A DNA stretch of 64,000 bases from Cymbidium sinense (GCA_021442155.1 CM038214.1:18811808-18875807); one strand, 5' to 3'. Shown: positions 1-12,768, counted from the stretch's first letter. The notes: generated by a model from the letters alone, not told the origin. Program-made: numbers and translations.

Positions 1-750
1 TGGGTCATGTTCATTCCAAATCACTTGTTGAACTTGACTAAAGCCTCAATTGGCCAACTAGACCTAACCTAGCCCAATTGACCTTAAACCCAACTTGACC
101 TAAAGGGTCATGTTGAGCCAAATTCAAACTTAACCATAATTTATTGGAAACAAAGATACCAATCCACTTCATATGATTAACCAAACCTAAACCTACCCAT
201 GACCTAGCTCAAATAGGTCAAATGGGTCAAATTGGTCAACTTGACCCATTTGACCTAAATGAAGTAATATGAACCAAATTCAAACCTAAACCAAATTGAA
301 CCAAACCAAAGCCACCAAAACATTTCAAATGGTCATAGGAACTTGACCCAACTCTTACTTTGACCCAATTTCACCAATTAGTCAACTTGACCCAAGTTGA
401 CCCATTTTGACCTAAATGGGTCAACATGAGCCAAACCATACCAAATGAACTCCAAATCTAGTGAAACTTGGCCAAACCTATTTTCTCAACATACCCAACA
501 TATCCAAATTTAAAAATCATCCAAATCACCATTCTACCCCTAGGCCATAGAATAAATGTTTGGTCAAATCCATGAGGAATTTGGTCAATTCCTTTTCATA
601 CATACTTAATACTTTCCTAATAGGTCAAGTAGACCCTATGGAGGGTGGTGCACCCAACCCAATGGGTTTAGGTCAGCCAAAATTGACCCAAGGCCAAAAC
701 CGAGTACATGGCTCAAATTGGCCATATGGGAATGTTGTTCTCACTTAATT
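1..750. promoter_or_regulatory. TTGACC/GGTCAA-rich cluster (W-box-like)
   Basis: About a dozen TTGACC or TTGACCC words occur in the first 470 bases, with more near 680 and 780. TTGAC(C/T) is the core of the W-box bound by plant WRKY factors. Reverse-oriented counterparts occur at 19650-19690 and 51540-51660 in the related blocks. The stretch is also simply repetitive, so binding is an inference. Confidence 0.4.
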
Positions 751-3700
751 TGAAGCACATAGAAGGTTACCACTCCACTTCCTAGCCCAAATCGACCATG
801 TGCAGGCTTCTAATAGACCAAACAACTCAATGCCTAAGGTCAATTGGATCAAAATGGAAACTAGAGCTTCGACCATCTGATTGCCTAAGGGGGAGATATA
901 CTCCCCCTAATCCACACTAATTCCAACAGAGACTAATTCGATTAAACATTAGAGAGTCATAAGAACCATTCTTGGGTGATCCTAAGCTCTCTAGAAGGAA
1001 ATTGAATTTGCCATTATCGATTTTCCTCAAGTGAAAATAGAAGAGCTCCATTGATTTGAAAACTTCCACTACACTCCAATTCAACCAAATTCACTTTGCA
1101 CACTAGAGGGCCAAGTCTAGATTGCCCAAGCTCTCTCAAATTCCAAAGGCAAAGGGAGATCTAATTCCATCAAAGCCATAAGGAAGCTAAGGAGGGGTTG
1201 GTCCATAGAGCTATCCACTTAACCTCAAGAGCTGAAACTTTCACCATAGCTTCATCTCAACCAGATGAAGCTCCTGGGGAATCGAGTGTGATCACCTTCG
1301 GTGAGGTTAGACTTTTTTCGATCACTAAACTCAATGTGTGTTGGTCCTTTGTGAAATAAATTTTAATGGCATGAGATTTCAACCGTTAGATGTGAGTTCC
1401 ATTAGGGTTAGATGGTGTGCACAAAGTTTCACCCCTAGTCGAACTCAATCGAGCTTAAATCAAATCTTAAAACATGAATGGTCCACATGGATCACAGGCT
1501 TTGGAAGGGATAGATCTTCTGTCTCCATCCATGCATTTTGGATGGATGGCTGAGATTAAATGCACATTTTATATCCTGATTTTATTTTAAGTCCTTGGAT
1601 TAAATCCTCACCATTCGATCCTTGATCGAATGGCAGAGACAAAAGTGCATAGCACTGCCATGATGCGGCGCTATGACGTGACATTTAAGTTACTACTCAG
1701 TGCTCAACACGTGGAAAGTGCATTCGAGTCAACTGTTGCGTGGCGTCGATTGGATTAAGGGATTAATTAGTGTTTATTTAATTCTAATTAATGCTCTAAA
1801 CTTTATAAATTTATATCTCTAAAAAATTAAAAAATATGAGGTAAATTGTTAGTGAAAGATAATTCAATCTAGAATATTTAAAATTGGTTTTAATGGATTT
1901 TGAATTGTATCTTTCTCTGATTTTGGGTTTTATTGAAAATTTTAATTTCTTAATTACTCCTTAATTATTCCACTAATTAATCTCAAACTTCTTGAGTATA
2001 TTTTGGGGGATGACTTCTACCTCCCTTTTTTTTGGGATTTATTGGTGGCTTGATTGGGGGAATTGCTAACTCATTTCTTAATTACCCCCTTTATGTAATT
2101 AAGGATAATTAAGGGTTTGATTAGTGTTTTAATCCCTCATTCTAGTTGATTAAGGTCTGATTCAGTGAATAGAAGGTTTTGGGAATAAGTTTGGGGCATT
2201 TCCCCTAAGCTATTCCCTAAACCCCTTTTCTCTCTTAATCCTCACTTAATTAAGGGCTAATTCATTAATTAACCTCTTAATTAATTTCTTAAAATTCTAA
2301 TTAATCTACTTTGGGTAGATTCTTAGGTGTTCAAGAGCCTAAGTTCCATTAAGGAAATCAAAACTCAACTCATATGTGTGAGGGGTGTTTTGAAATTACT
2401 TAAGTTAAACCCCTTAGCTTAACTAACTAGTAATCATGAGCCAAATTACATTAGGCCCTTTTCTTCTTAGGTGCATTGCAAATTTAAATTCATTGTGAGG
2501 TTTTATGTCATCTCATTGGCTCATAATTATTTGGTTAACTATGCTAAGGTGGTGTAGGTAAGGGTTAATTAACATGTTTAATTCATACCTTAACCTAATC
2601 AAAATCTAAAATGAATCTAATCATCTAAAATTAAAAAATATGCCAAACACATGTGGTAATGGGTTAGTAATAGCAAACTCAATTGAAATTTTCAAAATTA
2701 AATCAAATTTAAAATCAAACAAAAATCATACTAAATAAACTTTGATTTACTTTAAGCTTTCTTATTTCATAAGATTGTCTTTAGGATTTAATTGAAGTGA
2801 ATGTGTTTTCATGCTTTCATTACTTTAGTTTTTTCCTAACATGTTAAATATGTATGTCATGTGGTTTAATGCATCCATGCTTTTCAAAAATCAAATTTAA
2901 AATGAAAATATTTCCTTTATGTCAAAATTGCATGTGTTGGGTACAGTAAAAATATGAGTGACAATTATCGCTATTAAATTCAAATTATTTTCAAAATATA
3001 TGAATCAATTATCAAAAGTAAAAGTGTGTTACTTATATCTTAATTATAAGTTTGCTTGTGAGTAAAATATAAAGATGTGCTTAATCTTGGTCTTCCTTCT
3101 TTTCTCTTTTTAGTATTATTTTGAATAGATTCGACAAGTGTATGGTTCATTTGAAAAGAACATAACACTTGTCTAATTCTATATCCTATTCATTCCTATA
3201 CTATCACTTAAGAAGGATACCTATTCTTGCACATATAAATGCATAAACAAAAATAAATCAGCCAACACCAACTTTTGCATTCTATCATATTCATTCAATT
3301 ATTTTATACAAATGTATGTATTTAAGGAAAGTGGTATATTAGCTAAGGCAACTCCGAGGTTGTGAGGTTTTAAGTAGCCTTAAGAAGGTTTTGTACCTTA
3401 CACCTCTAGTTAATAATGGTGTCGTACTCACTTATGCCTTTCATACATTCATGTATGCATATGAAAGTTGGATAAGAAACTCTTTCGCTACTTAATGAAA
3501 ATCATGCATCATAAACCTTCAAATTCTCTTAAATGAATTGCTTAGCATGCATCATAAAGTGTGTTAAATATTCTCATTTGTATGTATAGATATGCTTAGG
3601 ACTTATTCATATGAATGTTATACATGTTGGGAAAGAAATGAAGTGATGTATGTTTTGTGAATACAGTTCATTTTACTTAATCTTAAAATGTATTTTTTTA

Positions 3701-4525
3701 AAGGTTTGTTTAGAGTTTATCTAAACTTAGGATTAATTAAAACACTTAATTAAAACATTCACTAAACAAAAATCAAAACATGAATCTACCTTAGAAATTA
3801 CTTAGGTTAGGGAAGGAAAGAGAAGTTCTCTTCTCTTTCCCTCTCTTCATAACTTATTAATAAATTGTAGGATTCACTTGAACCTAATCAAAACATGAAA
3901 TAAAATCAACCCAAAATAATTAAATCACTTAAATGAAACCTTCCTCTAAGTTCAACATGCTTCACACTTAGAAAATTCTAACTTAAAGCCATAGCTAAGC
4001 ATACCACACAAACTTTTGAAGCACACACATTAGGCTAAGTCACCACTTCTAGCTTTAGGTTAGGGCGGTGCATGGTTTCATGCTTGCTTTTTTGTGATAT
4101 ATGTTTTAGTCTTGATATTAGGATGTATGGGCATAGAATGAATGCTAAGATGATCTTAGTCTAACCATTATTTTTTGTAGGGGATTGTACTTAAAGGGTG
4201 CTATAATAAATAAAAATATAAATACTTTTGATGTGCGGTGCTTATACCCTAAGAATAATCCAATAGGCTAGGTGGATATAGTCACCCATGTGTGGGTGAT
4301 AAGTCCAATATAGATGATTGGGATTTGGTGGTTTGTTTAGAATCTTTATTTTGTGTTAGCAAGATTTACTTTTCCTTTTCATGTAAATTTTGCAATTAGG
4401 ATTTTGGAATGATTGTTATGGGGATTAGGATGAACATTGGTCATAAGATCTCATCTTATTCACCATGTGAAGCCTTTGGAGCATCCAACTTCCAACCATC
4501 CAAAAGAAGGAACCAAAGAAGAAAG
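1..4525 (-). repeat. LTR-like noncoding block, inverted copy (left arm)
   Basis: No gene seen. Read on the minus strand, this block is a diverged copy of the plus-strand blocks at about 14440-20500 and 48881-51660. Collinear landmarks in reverse order include the TTGACC-rich stretch at 1-750, a segment at 810-1330 matching 50730-51110, the GC-richer CACGTGG-containing part at 1640-1760 matching 50265-50500, the TCATAATTATTTGG segment near 2518 matching 49540, the 3340-3420 sub-repeat matching 15710 and 17807, and 4020-4300 matching 14840-15110. Its right end was split by the LINE and resumes at 12769. It is probably the long terminal repeat or leader of a gypsy-type element in reverse orientation whose pol lies outside the window (inference). 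Confidence 0.75.
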
Positions 4526-4545
4526 AAGGAAAGAAGAATAAAGAA
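4526..4545. repeat. Target-site duplication, left copy (LINE)
   Basis: A 20-bp purine-rich word beginning AAGGAAAGAAG is repeated exactly at 12749-12768, directly after the LINE poly(A) tract. Flanking bases diverge outside it (ATCTTTATTC follows here; GAAAAGAAGA follows the right copy). The first two A of the right copy could belong to the poly(A). Confidence 0.85.
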
Positions 4546-4730
4546 ATCTTTATTCAAGTAGCCCTAAGGAGTCACAAACCCTAAACGCGGTTCCTCTCTG
4601 GCAATTTTGTGGCAATTTTGCATTCGTCGTTCTCGTGGTTTGGCGCTATTGGGCCTCCCGATCATGCTCAAATTGCTCATTGTGCATCCCCGGTAGCTTA
4701 TGTGATTCTCACCGATTGATTAATGGCGAG
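4546..4730 (+). other. LINE 5' leader
   Basis: Noncoding start of the LINE, beginning directly after the left target-site duplication. It is richer in C and G than its surroundings (for example AAACGCGGTTCC near 4583). Plant L1 elements carry an internal promoter here; no specific promoter motif could be assigned. Confidence 0.5.
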
Positions 4731-6170
4731 GCTTCACCCGCACCACCAACTCGTCGCTTCTAGATGCACCGACTATAACCACTGATCCTAAAGGTACTCT
4801 GGATCTGATTGCTAATGTTAATGCGCCTGCTGTGAAGTCCTTTAAGGAGGCTCTTTCTGGTAAGATCCCTTGTACTAATGCCTCGGTTAATCTAATCTCT
4901 ACATCCTTTCTGGATTGTCAGTCATGTGTTAACCGGAGAAATTAGCTCGACCTTATGAGTTCTCTTTAGTTGGTAAATTCTCTCTCCCTACTCTAGATAA
5001 TATCGATCCTTCTTCCATAGCTTAAAGCTTTGGGAGTTTTCACTATTGGGCTACTTGATCCTCGACACATCCTCATTCAATTATCAAATGATTTGGATTA
5101 CTCTCGTGTCTTTGCTCGTCGCTCTTATTATGTGTATAATTTCCAAATGCATCTCTTGAAATGGTCACCCCTTTTTGATGTCAAGGAAGAATCTCCTATT
5201 GTTCCTCTATGGCTTGCTTTCCCAAACATGAGAATTCACTATGTTACTCATCAAGTATTGTTTGCGGTTGGGGCTCTATTTGGTAGACCCCTTCAAATTG
5301 ATCAAGCCACTGCCACTAGATCTCGACCATCTATTGCACGCATCTTGGTTGAAATTGACATTACCAAAAATACCCCAAAGAAGTTTGGATTGGTTCAAAA
5401 AAATTTGGATATAATCAGAAAGTTGAATTTGAAAACTTCCCAGTCTTTTGTTCTCACTGTAAGATCCATGGCCATGATCATACCGAATGCTTTGTGCTAC
5501 ATCCCAACCTTAAAAAGAATATTTCACATGACACTAGTACCTCTCTTGGAATAGGGAAAACCACTAAGTTAGCTTATTTGCCAAAAGCTACTCAAAATGG
5601 AATACATCCTCCTACACCTACCCCCTTAGTACCTATTGATTTGCCAAATGGAAAAGATTCTGAGCTAGGTATACATACTACTAATGAGGTGTGTGCTGAG
5701 ACTAATGCCAACTTACCTAGCACTACTCCTACTTGCAATATATTGGCTTCACACGACAAACCTTTGCTTTTTTGAATGACAATCTGAATGGAAATTTTAC
5801 ATTGGATCAAAATAATGTTGATCCCTTGGCATCAGACCAAAATCTGAATATGCATCATGGCAATGAAAATGTTATTGGCATTATTAATGGTGCAAGAACC
5901 TCCCCCTCTACTTCTCTACAGAGTGATACTCAGGCTATCCAAATTTCTCATCCTAACTCTAATACTGAAGAAGGAGAAATCACCACTACTAAAACATTGA
6001 TTGATACTGCTCCTACTCTAGAAAACAAAAACCAATCCCTTTCTGATGGAGATACTTTGGATTCTGATAGACCTTTCCAAACTGTTTTTTAAAAAAAATC
6101 ATATAAAGCAAAAATAACTAATAATAATTTCACTAGAACCACACGTTCTTCCCTTACACCACATAAATAA
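4731..6170 (+). pseudogene. LINE ORF1 relic (DUF4283 + CCHC zinc knuckle)
   Basis: Encodes the nucleic-acid-binding, Gag-like protein of plant L1 elements. Before 5030 several frames are interrupted (stops near 4944 and 5022), but a recognisable stretch with FKEAL and SLVGKFSLPTLDNI is present. The main DUF4283 segment is open at 5030-5400, with KWSPLFD, PLWLAFPNMRIHYV and RILVEIDITK. A shift at the seven-A run 5397-5403 moves the frame, after which a perfect CX2CX4HX4C zinc knuckle (CSHCKIHGHDHTEC) lies at about 5449-5490. A second shift near 5765-5775 leads into the acidic, Ser/Thr/Asn-rich C-terminal part (to 6092). The likely end is a Lys/Arg-rich tail near 6165. Two frameshifts plus upstream stops make it a pseudogene. 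The family assignment is confident; the start codon is not determinable. Confidence 0.85.
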
Positions 6171-6226
6171 TTATGTCCTTCTCTCTTCATTTTTTCTTTT
6201 TCTTTTTATTTTTTGAAACTTTTATT

Positions 6227-9200
6227 ATGTTAAATTTTCTTATTTGGAATATCCGGGGTTGTGGGACACTCCCTGTCCACAACCGTGTCAGGAGCCTCTA
6301 TCGCTCTCATAACATCAAACTTCTTGTTATTTGTGAGCCTTTCATTAGCTCTTCCAAAATTTCCTTTGTTGCTAGATCGCTTGGATTTCAAAATTTCTTC
6401 TTTAATCTTAATAAGAAAATTTGGTGTTTTTGGGATAATACTATCACCATTTCCATCCTTGATGATCTTGATCAATTGGTTAATGTCAAAATCTCTTTAG
6501 GTGATTTTTTTGGCTTTTGGTTCCTTTATCTATGCTTCTTGTAATAGAGCCGGTAGGAACATCCTTTGGAATCATTTAAGAACCTTTGCCTCCTCAGTTA
6601 ACCTACCCTGGTTGGTTGGGGGCGATTTCAACACTATCATTGCTTCTTCGAAAAGGAGGGGAGGATGTTCTCCTAACTTTCATTCCATGGAAGACTTCTC
6701 TAATATGATCCTTGATTGCAATTTGATTGACATTGGTTTTGGTCCGACACGTGGCACAACTCTAGACTTCTGACAGGCCCTCTTTAATTCTCTTTGGATT
6801 AATCAATGGTCTCTCACTTCTGTTGAACATTTGAGCAGGACTTTGTCGGATCATGCCCCTCTTTTGATCTCTATCAAAACTCCCCCCACTAATCCTCCTA
6901 TTCCCTCATCTTTTCATTTTCAAAATATGTGGATCCAACATGGTGATTTCACTAATGTTGTTTCCACTAACTCGATGGCTCCCGTTCATCCAGATAATTC
7001 TGTTAAAGGCATGGTTCAGCTTTGGCTTAAGCTCAAGAGGCTTAAACAAAACCTCAATTGGTGGAACAAGCATATTTTTAAAAATCTCTTTACCAATCTT
7101 AAAGCTATGGAACAAGTGGTTTGTACACTTGAAGAGGCTGTCTTAATTGACCCCAGTAAGCTTGAAGAGTTGAGCACTGCCAAAGATAGTCTGATTAACT
7201 ATCAAAATATGGAGGAAACCTATTGGCGTCAAAAAGTCGCTAGCAAACATATTGCTGATGGTGACCTAAACACTAGGTATTTCCATGCTATTTGTAATAA
7301 ACAGAAAGCTCTAAACTCGATTAAGAAAATTAAGAACCCTAATGGTGGCTGGATAACTGATAACAATGAAATCAAGGATTCTATCATACATCACTTTCAA
7401 AATTTATTAAATTCTAATCCTTCATTAGAAACCCCCTCCAACACCCATCTTATCTCACCTATGATTACCAATGAGGATAACCATTTGCTCACTATGCATC
7501 CCTTAGAAACAAAGATTAGTAATACTCTCAATAGCATGAACAATGACTCGTTCTGGTCCCGATGGTTTCCACTCATTTCTTTCAACATTGTTGGCCTTTT
7601 ATTAAATCGATCTTGTTAATGTGTTATTGATTTCTAATACTCTATTCTGATATTTTTCTAGTACTTCTATAGTCCTTATTCCCAAAACCATCAATCAATT
7701 GGGTGACTTTAGACCTATTAGCCTTTGTTTTTCCAAAACTCATTGCTAAACTAATTAATAATAGAATTAGCCCTCGCTTCATAAAATCATCTCCCTAATC
7801 AAACCTGGTTTTGTTAAAAATAGAGCCATATCTGATAATATTCTCCTCGCTCAAGAACTGGTTCATGACATTGATATCTCTTCCAGAGGAGGTAATATGC
7901 TTTTCAAACTGGACATCTCTAAAGCCTTTGACAACCTCTCGTGGGATTTCCTTTTCCAAATCTTGCATTTGTTTGGTTTCTCTGATCATTTTATCCGGAT
8001 TATTAAAAGTTGTATCACTAACATCTGGTTTTCTATCATCTTAAATGGTGAGTCCCTTGGTTTCTTTTCTTGAGCCATGGTTTGCCAAGGTGACCCCTTT
8101 CTCCTTCTTTTATCATAGTGTAATACCTTTCGAGAAGCCTCAATGACCTTTTCATCAAAAACCTAACATGGCTTTAAAACTCATGGTGGTTTCCTGTTTC
8201 TCATCTTAGCTTTAGATGATTTTATAATCTTCGTAATGCCTCCCTTCAACATGTCAAAAATATTAAGAATCTCTTAAATGATTTTGGCAAAGTTAGTGGT
8301 CTCTTCCTTAATGATAAAAAATGTTGTTTTATTCCTTCAGTGAAGATTCCTCTCAATAGATTGAATCAAATCTCCAGAATTACTAATTTTAAGCAAAGTC
8401 AATTTCCCATTAATTACCTCAGGGCTCCACTTTTTAAAGGCCGGAAAAGATCTCACCTTTTTGATGATCTTATTCAAAAAATTTCAAATAAAATTTCGGT
8501 TTGGGAATTCCATTTACTCTCTTTTGGTGGTAGGCTAACCTTGATTAAGAGCACCCTTAATTCCATGCCTTTATATCTCATTCAAACCATTGTGCCGACC
8601 ATCTCTAGCATCAACAGAATTGAGCATCTCTTAAATAAATTTTTCTAGGGCTCCAATACCTCTTCTAAAAAAATGCACTGGACCTCTTGGTTTAAAAGTT
8701 GTGGCACTTTTGATGAAGGTGGTCTTGGTTGTAAATCCATTAAAGAAGCTATCAATGCCTTTTCTTATAAACTCGGTGGAATTTAGGAGTAATCGCAGCT
8801 GGCTAATTTCATGATGCTAAATATTGGTAAGCACCCCTCACTTGTCCCTTTAAGCCTAACTCTGTGGAAAAGACTTTGTTCTATCAAATGGGATGTCGAA
8901 TCCCTAATTTTTTGGGGCATCAACTCTGGTACCTCTTTCTTTTGGCAAGATAACTGGAGTGGTTGTGGTTCCATGGATGACTTACTCTATACCCATTCCA
9001 CTTCCGCTATTAGAGTAAACTCTTTCTGGCATAACAATAATTGGAACAATAATAAGCTGATTGATTTTATCCCTTTCACTTTCTTGAATATGGTTACTAC
9101 TATTCCTATCACTCCTCAAAATCAAGATCATATTCTCTTTAAGCTCTCTCACAATGGTGATTTCAACCTCAATAATGTGTGGCTCCACATTAAAGATACT

Positions 9201-10247
9201 CCTCACATTTCCTCCTATGTATTCTCTAAACTTTGGAATAACAATATCCCTACTTCTTACTCTGTTCTTTCATGGCATATTCTAAAAAATTTTATCCCTG
9301 TGGATTCCTTGTTGGGGTTAAAGGGTTCCATTTACCCTCTAAATGTCAATGCTATTTTCATATTGAGAATGTTAATCATGTCTTTGTTAATGGGGTCATT
9401 GCTTCTAGACTTTGGATTTGGTATGATGATCTTTTTAACACTTTCAATTTCAATGGCTCTCTTACTTTATACCAACTTCTTGAAATTTATTTTGATAATA
9501 CTATTAAAGGTCACATTAAAGTTATCATTGCTATCACTCTTATCTGGTTCATATGGATGGACAGAAATGATGCAAAACACCGCGGGATCCCTATGAACCA
9601 TGTCAGGATTATTGCTAGAACTAAAAACAAAATTTGTGACTTGTTTAAAGCCAATCTCATTCATTACAAACATTTCAAAGGTTGTAAATTTGTGGCTAAT
9701 AAACTGGGCATAAATTTGCTGGATCAACCTTACTGTCAAAATGATAAGATTGTCTATTGGAAAAAACCTCTTGATCATATTATTAAAATCAATACTGATG
9801 GCGCTGTCTCTCATAATGGCTCGGGTTGTGGTGGCATTTTCAGAAACTCTAAGGGTATAGTCCTATGTGCTTTTGCTTATCCCCTTATTTCTGTCGTCCT
9901 TTTTTGAACTTATGGCAGTCTTCAAAGCTCTTGAGATTTGTCTCCAAAATAGCTGGATCAATATTTGGATCGAGGTAGATGCTGCTCTTCTGATTGATCT
10001 TTTGACTTCCACTAAGATGAACAGCACTGAATTGTACTACCTCCTCAAGCAAACTAGATCTCTTCTTTCCCAACTGAATTTTAACATCACTCATGTTTGG
10101 CGTGAAGGGAATGCTTGTGCTGACTACCTTGCCAACCTGGGTGCTAGATCCAATGGTATCATCTTCTTTGATCAACACACCTTACCCAAACACTTGTGTG
10201 GGCTGGTTAACTTGGACAATTCTGGGTTACCTTATATCAGAACTTAA
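6227..10247 (+). pseudogene. LINE ORF2 relic (endonuclease-RT-zf-RVT-RNase H)
   Basis: Replication polyprotein of a plant L1 LINE. ATG at 6227 opens with LNFLIWNIRGCG, the conserved endonuclease N-terminus; ICEPFIS, the GGDFN motif near 6619 and SDHAPLL near 6848 complete the fold. Reverse transcriptase covers about 7620-8650: PKT..LGDFRPISLC, FKLDISKAFD, CQGDP, and an aspartate pair at 8215-8220 preceded by Ala-Leu instead of the usual Tyr/Phe-Ala. A thumb/connection region follows (LLSFGGRLTLIKSTLNSMPLY), then a zf-RVT segment (about 9140-9420) and a plant-type RNase H (INTDGA at 9791, FELMAV near 9903, IEVDAALL, WREGNACADYLANL) ending at 10247. It is broken by at least six frameshifts or stops (about 6505, 6771, 7560-7620, 8072, 8180-8215, 9897), often in homopolymers. 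Confidence 0.93.
8206..8223 (+). other. Degenerate RT catalytic motif of the LINE
   Basis: Reads L-A-L-D-D-F in the locally best frame, where active L1 reverse transcriptases have F/Y-A-D-D. The aspartates survive but the preceding residues and the frame around them do not. Confidence 0.6.
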
Positions 10248-12738
10248 TCTAAATCTTTTGATGTTCTGTCCTTTCATCCTTTTTTTGTTTGCTTCTTTAT
10301 TTTTTGGTTCTCTGTTCCTTTTGTACCTTTTGTGGATGTTTCACTAGGATATTAGTGTCATGCTTTGGTGTTTTAATAGCTCCTCCTTCATTAGAGGCTC
10401 ACTATTTTGGCATTTACATTGATTGTTTGTTGAGCTATGTGCGTATGGATATTCAGCATAGGAATTATGTTGAGCTTGTGTCAGCTGCTATTGGTTTTAT
10501 ATCCCCAATCTTACTTGGGTTTCTTACTCCAATGCAGGCTACATTCCTAATCCTAGGAGACTTATTCTTTGTTGGATGGAGATTTATTTTTATGGGTTTA
10601 GCTACTCCAATGTGGGGGGTTTCCTTCTTTTCTCCCACCTGCTATGGCTATTTTTTGCAGGCCCAGCAGGTTTGGAGTTACTCAAGAGATCATCATCCTG
10701 CATTTGCTGAGGTTGTGGGTAATTTTGTTTACTCTAGTGGGAATTCCTTGAACTCATATATTATCTATTTTATATCCTTTTTATTAATAACTGCTTTCCC
10801 TAATGGGTGTATTAACTATAATAATGTCCCCATTTTTGATTTCTGGATTTCTGTTTTCTTTGTACAGCAAGATGTTAACATCTGAATTGTTGTTTGTCTT
10901 CCTGTTGTTTTCTCTCCTATGCTAATGGGAACATGCAATACTTAAAGATCTTTTTTGCTATGCTGGAAGTTAATCAATGGTTTATCTTATAGGAATAATT
11001 GGGTTATTGGCCAACCTACTGGTTATTATTATCATTATCCTTGGCAGAGTTGGATTAAGGTGACTAAGCACTGTATCGACTTTCTCTCGAATGTCACTTC
11101 GATTGGATTGTGCCGGGTAGCTATTCATTATCTATCCTCACTTTTCTTATATATGTTTTTCAGTGGCCTCTTGGCCTGCTTGTTGGTTTTAGCTGCCTTG
11201 TTTGTTGGCTGAACTGGATAAACCCTCTTCATGTTGTCTCTGGGTTTTTGGATTATTTTGTTCAGCATGCCTCTATTGAAGTTGCTGATTGCTTGGTGGA
11301 CTTTTCCTTGAACCCCCTTATTGATTTATTTTATGCTTACCATCAGATTTCATTGGGCTACCTTATTTGCTGCTATTTTTTCTCATCCTTTTTCTGATAA
11401 ACTTGCATCTGTTCATTTATATATTGGCATTATGGCATGCTAGTAGTTTTTTGTTATTTTGATTATTTCTTGTCTTGGAGATTTCACCTTGGTTTATCGG
11501 ACACCTATGTTGGCTCCATCTTTGTTGGTTGTAGGATTTGTGGTCCTATGTTCGCCAGTTATTTTGACTTCTATTTCGATGGTGATGGTTTTGGAGATTC
11601 CCGAGTTACCTTCAAGATAACTCTTTTATGCTTATCTATTAGGTTATTAACTATGCCATATCTACTCGATTGAGGTTTTATGGTCAACTTACGTTCTTTC
11701 TGTCTTGAATATTGGTCTTCTTTCTTGGTATTGGCCTTGGTTATTCGCGGTCCTATTTTTTCTGGATGATACTCATTTTAATCCTCTTGTTCATTTTTCT
11801 TCTGGTGTGTTTTATTGTTGCATTAGTCGCTGTTATTTCTTTCTCAATGCCCGTTATACTGGTCATGTTTATCTCTCACTATGATCCCAGACACGCTATT
11901 GTCTCTATTCCTATCTCGGTTCAGTTAGGTTTGTGCAGTTTTATGCGCTGTCTATTCTGAAAGAGTGGTATTATGGACAGTTGCTGCCTTTTGCTATCTT
12001 GTTCTCTTGGTTATTTGTTGAGCTGGATTATCCGAATTTTGGCCCTGAATGCTGGTATGGGAGTGTAGCTCTAACTGTCTTTACTTGGTGCTATTTTTGG
12101 TTGGTTGCAGTCCATTTCCTGTGTTGTGCTATGCTGCCTTCCTTTACAATTGTTTCTCCCTAATTACTGATATGGATATTAAAAAGGGAGCTGTTTCTTG
12201 TCTTGAAAGTTTCATTTATATATCATATGATTGGGAAGGTGTTAATTATAAGCTCATTCACTTGATTAGCGATTTCAAGTCGCTCATCTGCTATTTTCTT
12301 GTGGAGGGATTATATGCTAGTTTGCTTTATTATTTGGATATCCCTTTTCATGAGGCTCTGGTTAAGATGACTAACTCTCTTATGTTTATATATTCTCATG
12401 TCGATGACTATATTGATGGTATTTTTCTTGAATGGGACACCTTATCATCCAGCCTCTTTGTACTCTCTATTTTAGATATGATTTTGTTTAGGATTGTAGG
12501 TAATAAAGCTCACAAGACTATCAACAACTGGTGTTACCTCATAGGTTTGTTGGCTATGATGGTCTGTGAGGATCTCACTCCTTATTGTCTTCTTTTGCTT
12601 TTGGATGTACTTAGATGGGGATTTACTCCTTAGGCTGATTGTAGCTCTTTGAGCAGTAGTTTTGGAGTTTACCCCCCCTTTAAGGACCTTGTAACCCCCT
12701 TTTTTTGTGGAAATAAAATACCCCCTCATGGGGTTTCC
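10248..12738 (+). other. LINE long 3' region (2.5 kb, no recognised protein)
   Basis: The stretch between the ORF2 stop and the poly(A) is T/G-rich and A-poor. It carries overlapping plus-strand open frames (for example 10289-10885, 11110-11397, 12049-12633). Their translations are rich in Phe, Leu, Tyr, Cys and Trp, with no motif I recognise. Scarcity of A lowers plus-strand stop frequency, so the open frames may be compositional. The last 60 bases hold AATAAA (12712-12717) and a short C4-TCAT-G4 hairpin (12722-12733), a typical position for a LINE 3' recognition structure. Confidence 0.65.
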
Positions 12739-12750
12739 AAAAAAAAAAAA
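12712..12750 (+). terminator. LINE poly(A) signal, 3' hairpin and poly(A) tract
   Basis: AATAAA at 12712, the hairpin CCCC-TCAT-GGGG at 12722-12733, then twelve A at 12739-12750, all immediately before the right target-site duplication. This fixes the 3' end and orientation of the LINE. Confidence 0.85.
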
Positions 12751-12768
12751 GGAAAGAAGAATAAAGAA
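12749..12768. repeat. Target-site duplication, right copy (LINE)
   Basis: Exact 20-bp match to 4526-4545, after the poly(A) tract. Confidence 0.85.

Larger units (their letters stand above)
4546..12738 (+). mobile_element. Full-length, decayed L1-type plant LINE (about 8.2 kb)
   Basis: A non-LTR retrotransposon with the complete order: 5' leader, ORF1 (DUF4283 plus CCHC zinc knuckle), ORF2 (apurinic-type endonuclease, reverse transcriptase, zf-RVT, RNase H), long 3' region, AATAAA signal at 12712 and a 12-base poly(A). It is bounded by a 20-bp target-site duplication, so both ends appear present. It is inserted in the minus-strand LTR-like block: homology to 14440-15110 stops at about 4440 and resumes at 12840. 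The many frameshifts and in-frame stops in both ORFs make it non-autonomous now. Confidence 0.93.

Noticed and set aside
560..1553. Plus-strand frames of 62 and 71 codons in the left arm
   Set aside because: No motif, and the region is the reverse strand of LTR-like repeat.
10289..12633. Series of plus-strand open frames (up to 198 codons) after the LINE ORF2
   Set aside because: Frames shift and overlap, no known motif, and A-poor composition explains few stops. Kept as LINE 3' region rather than genes.
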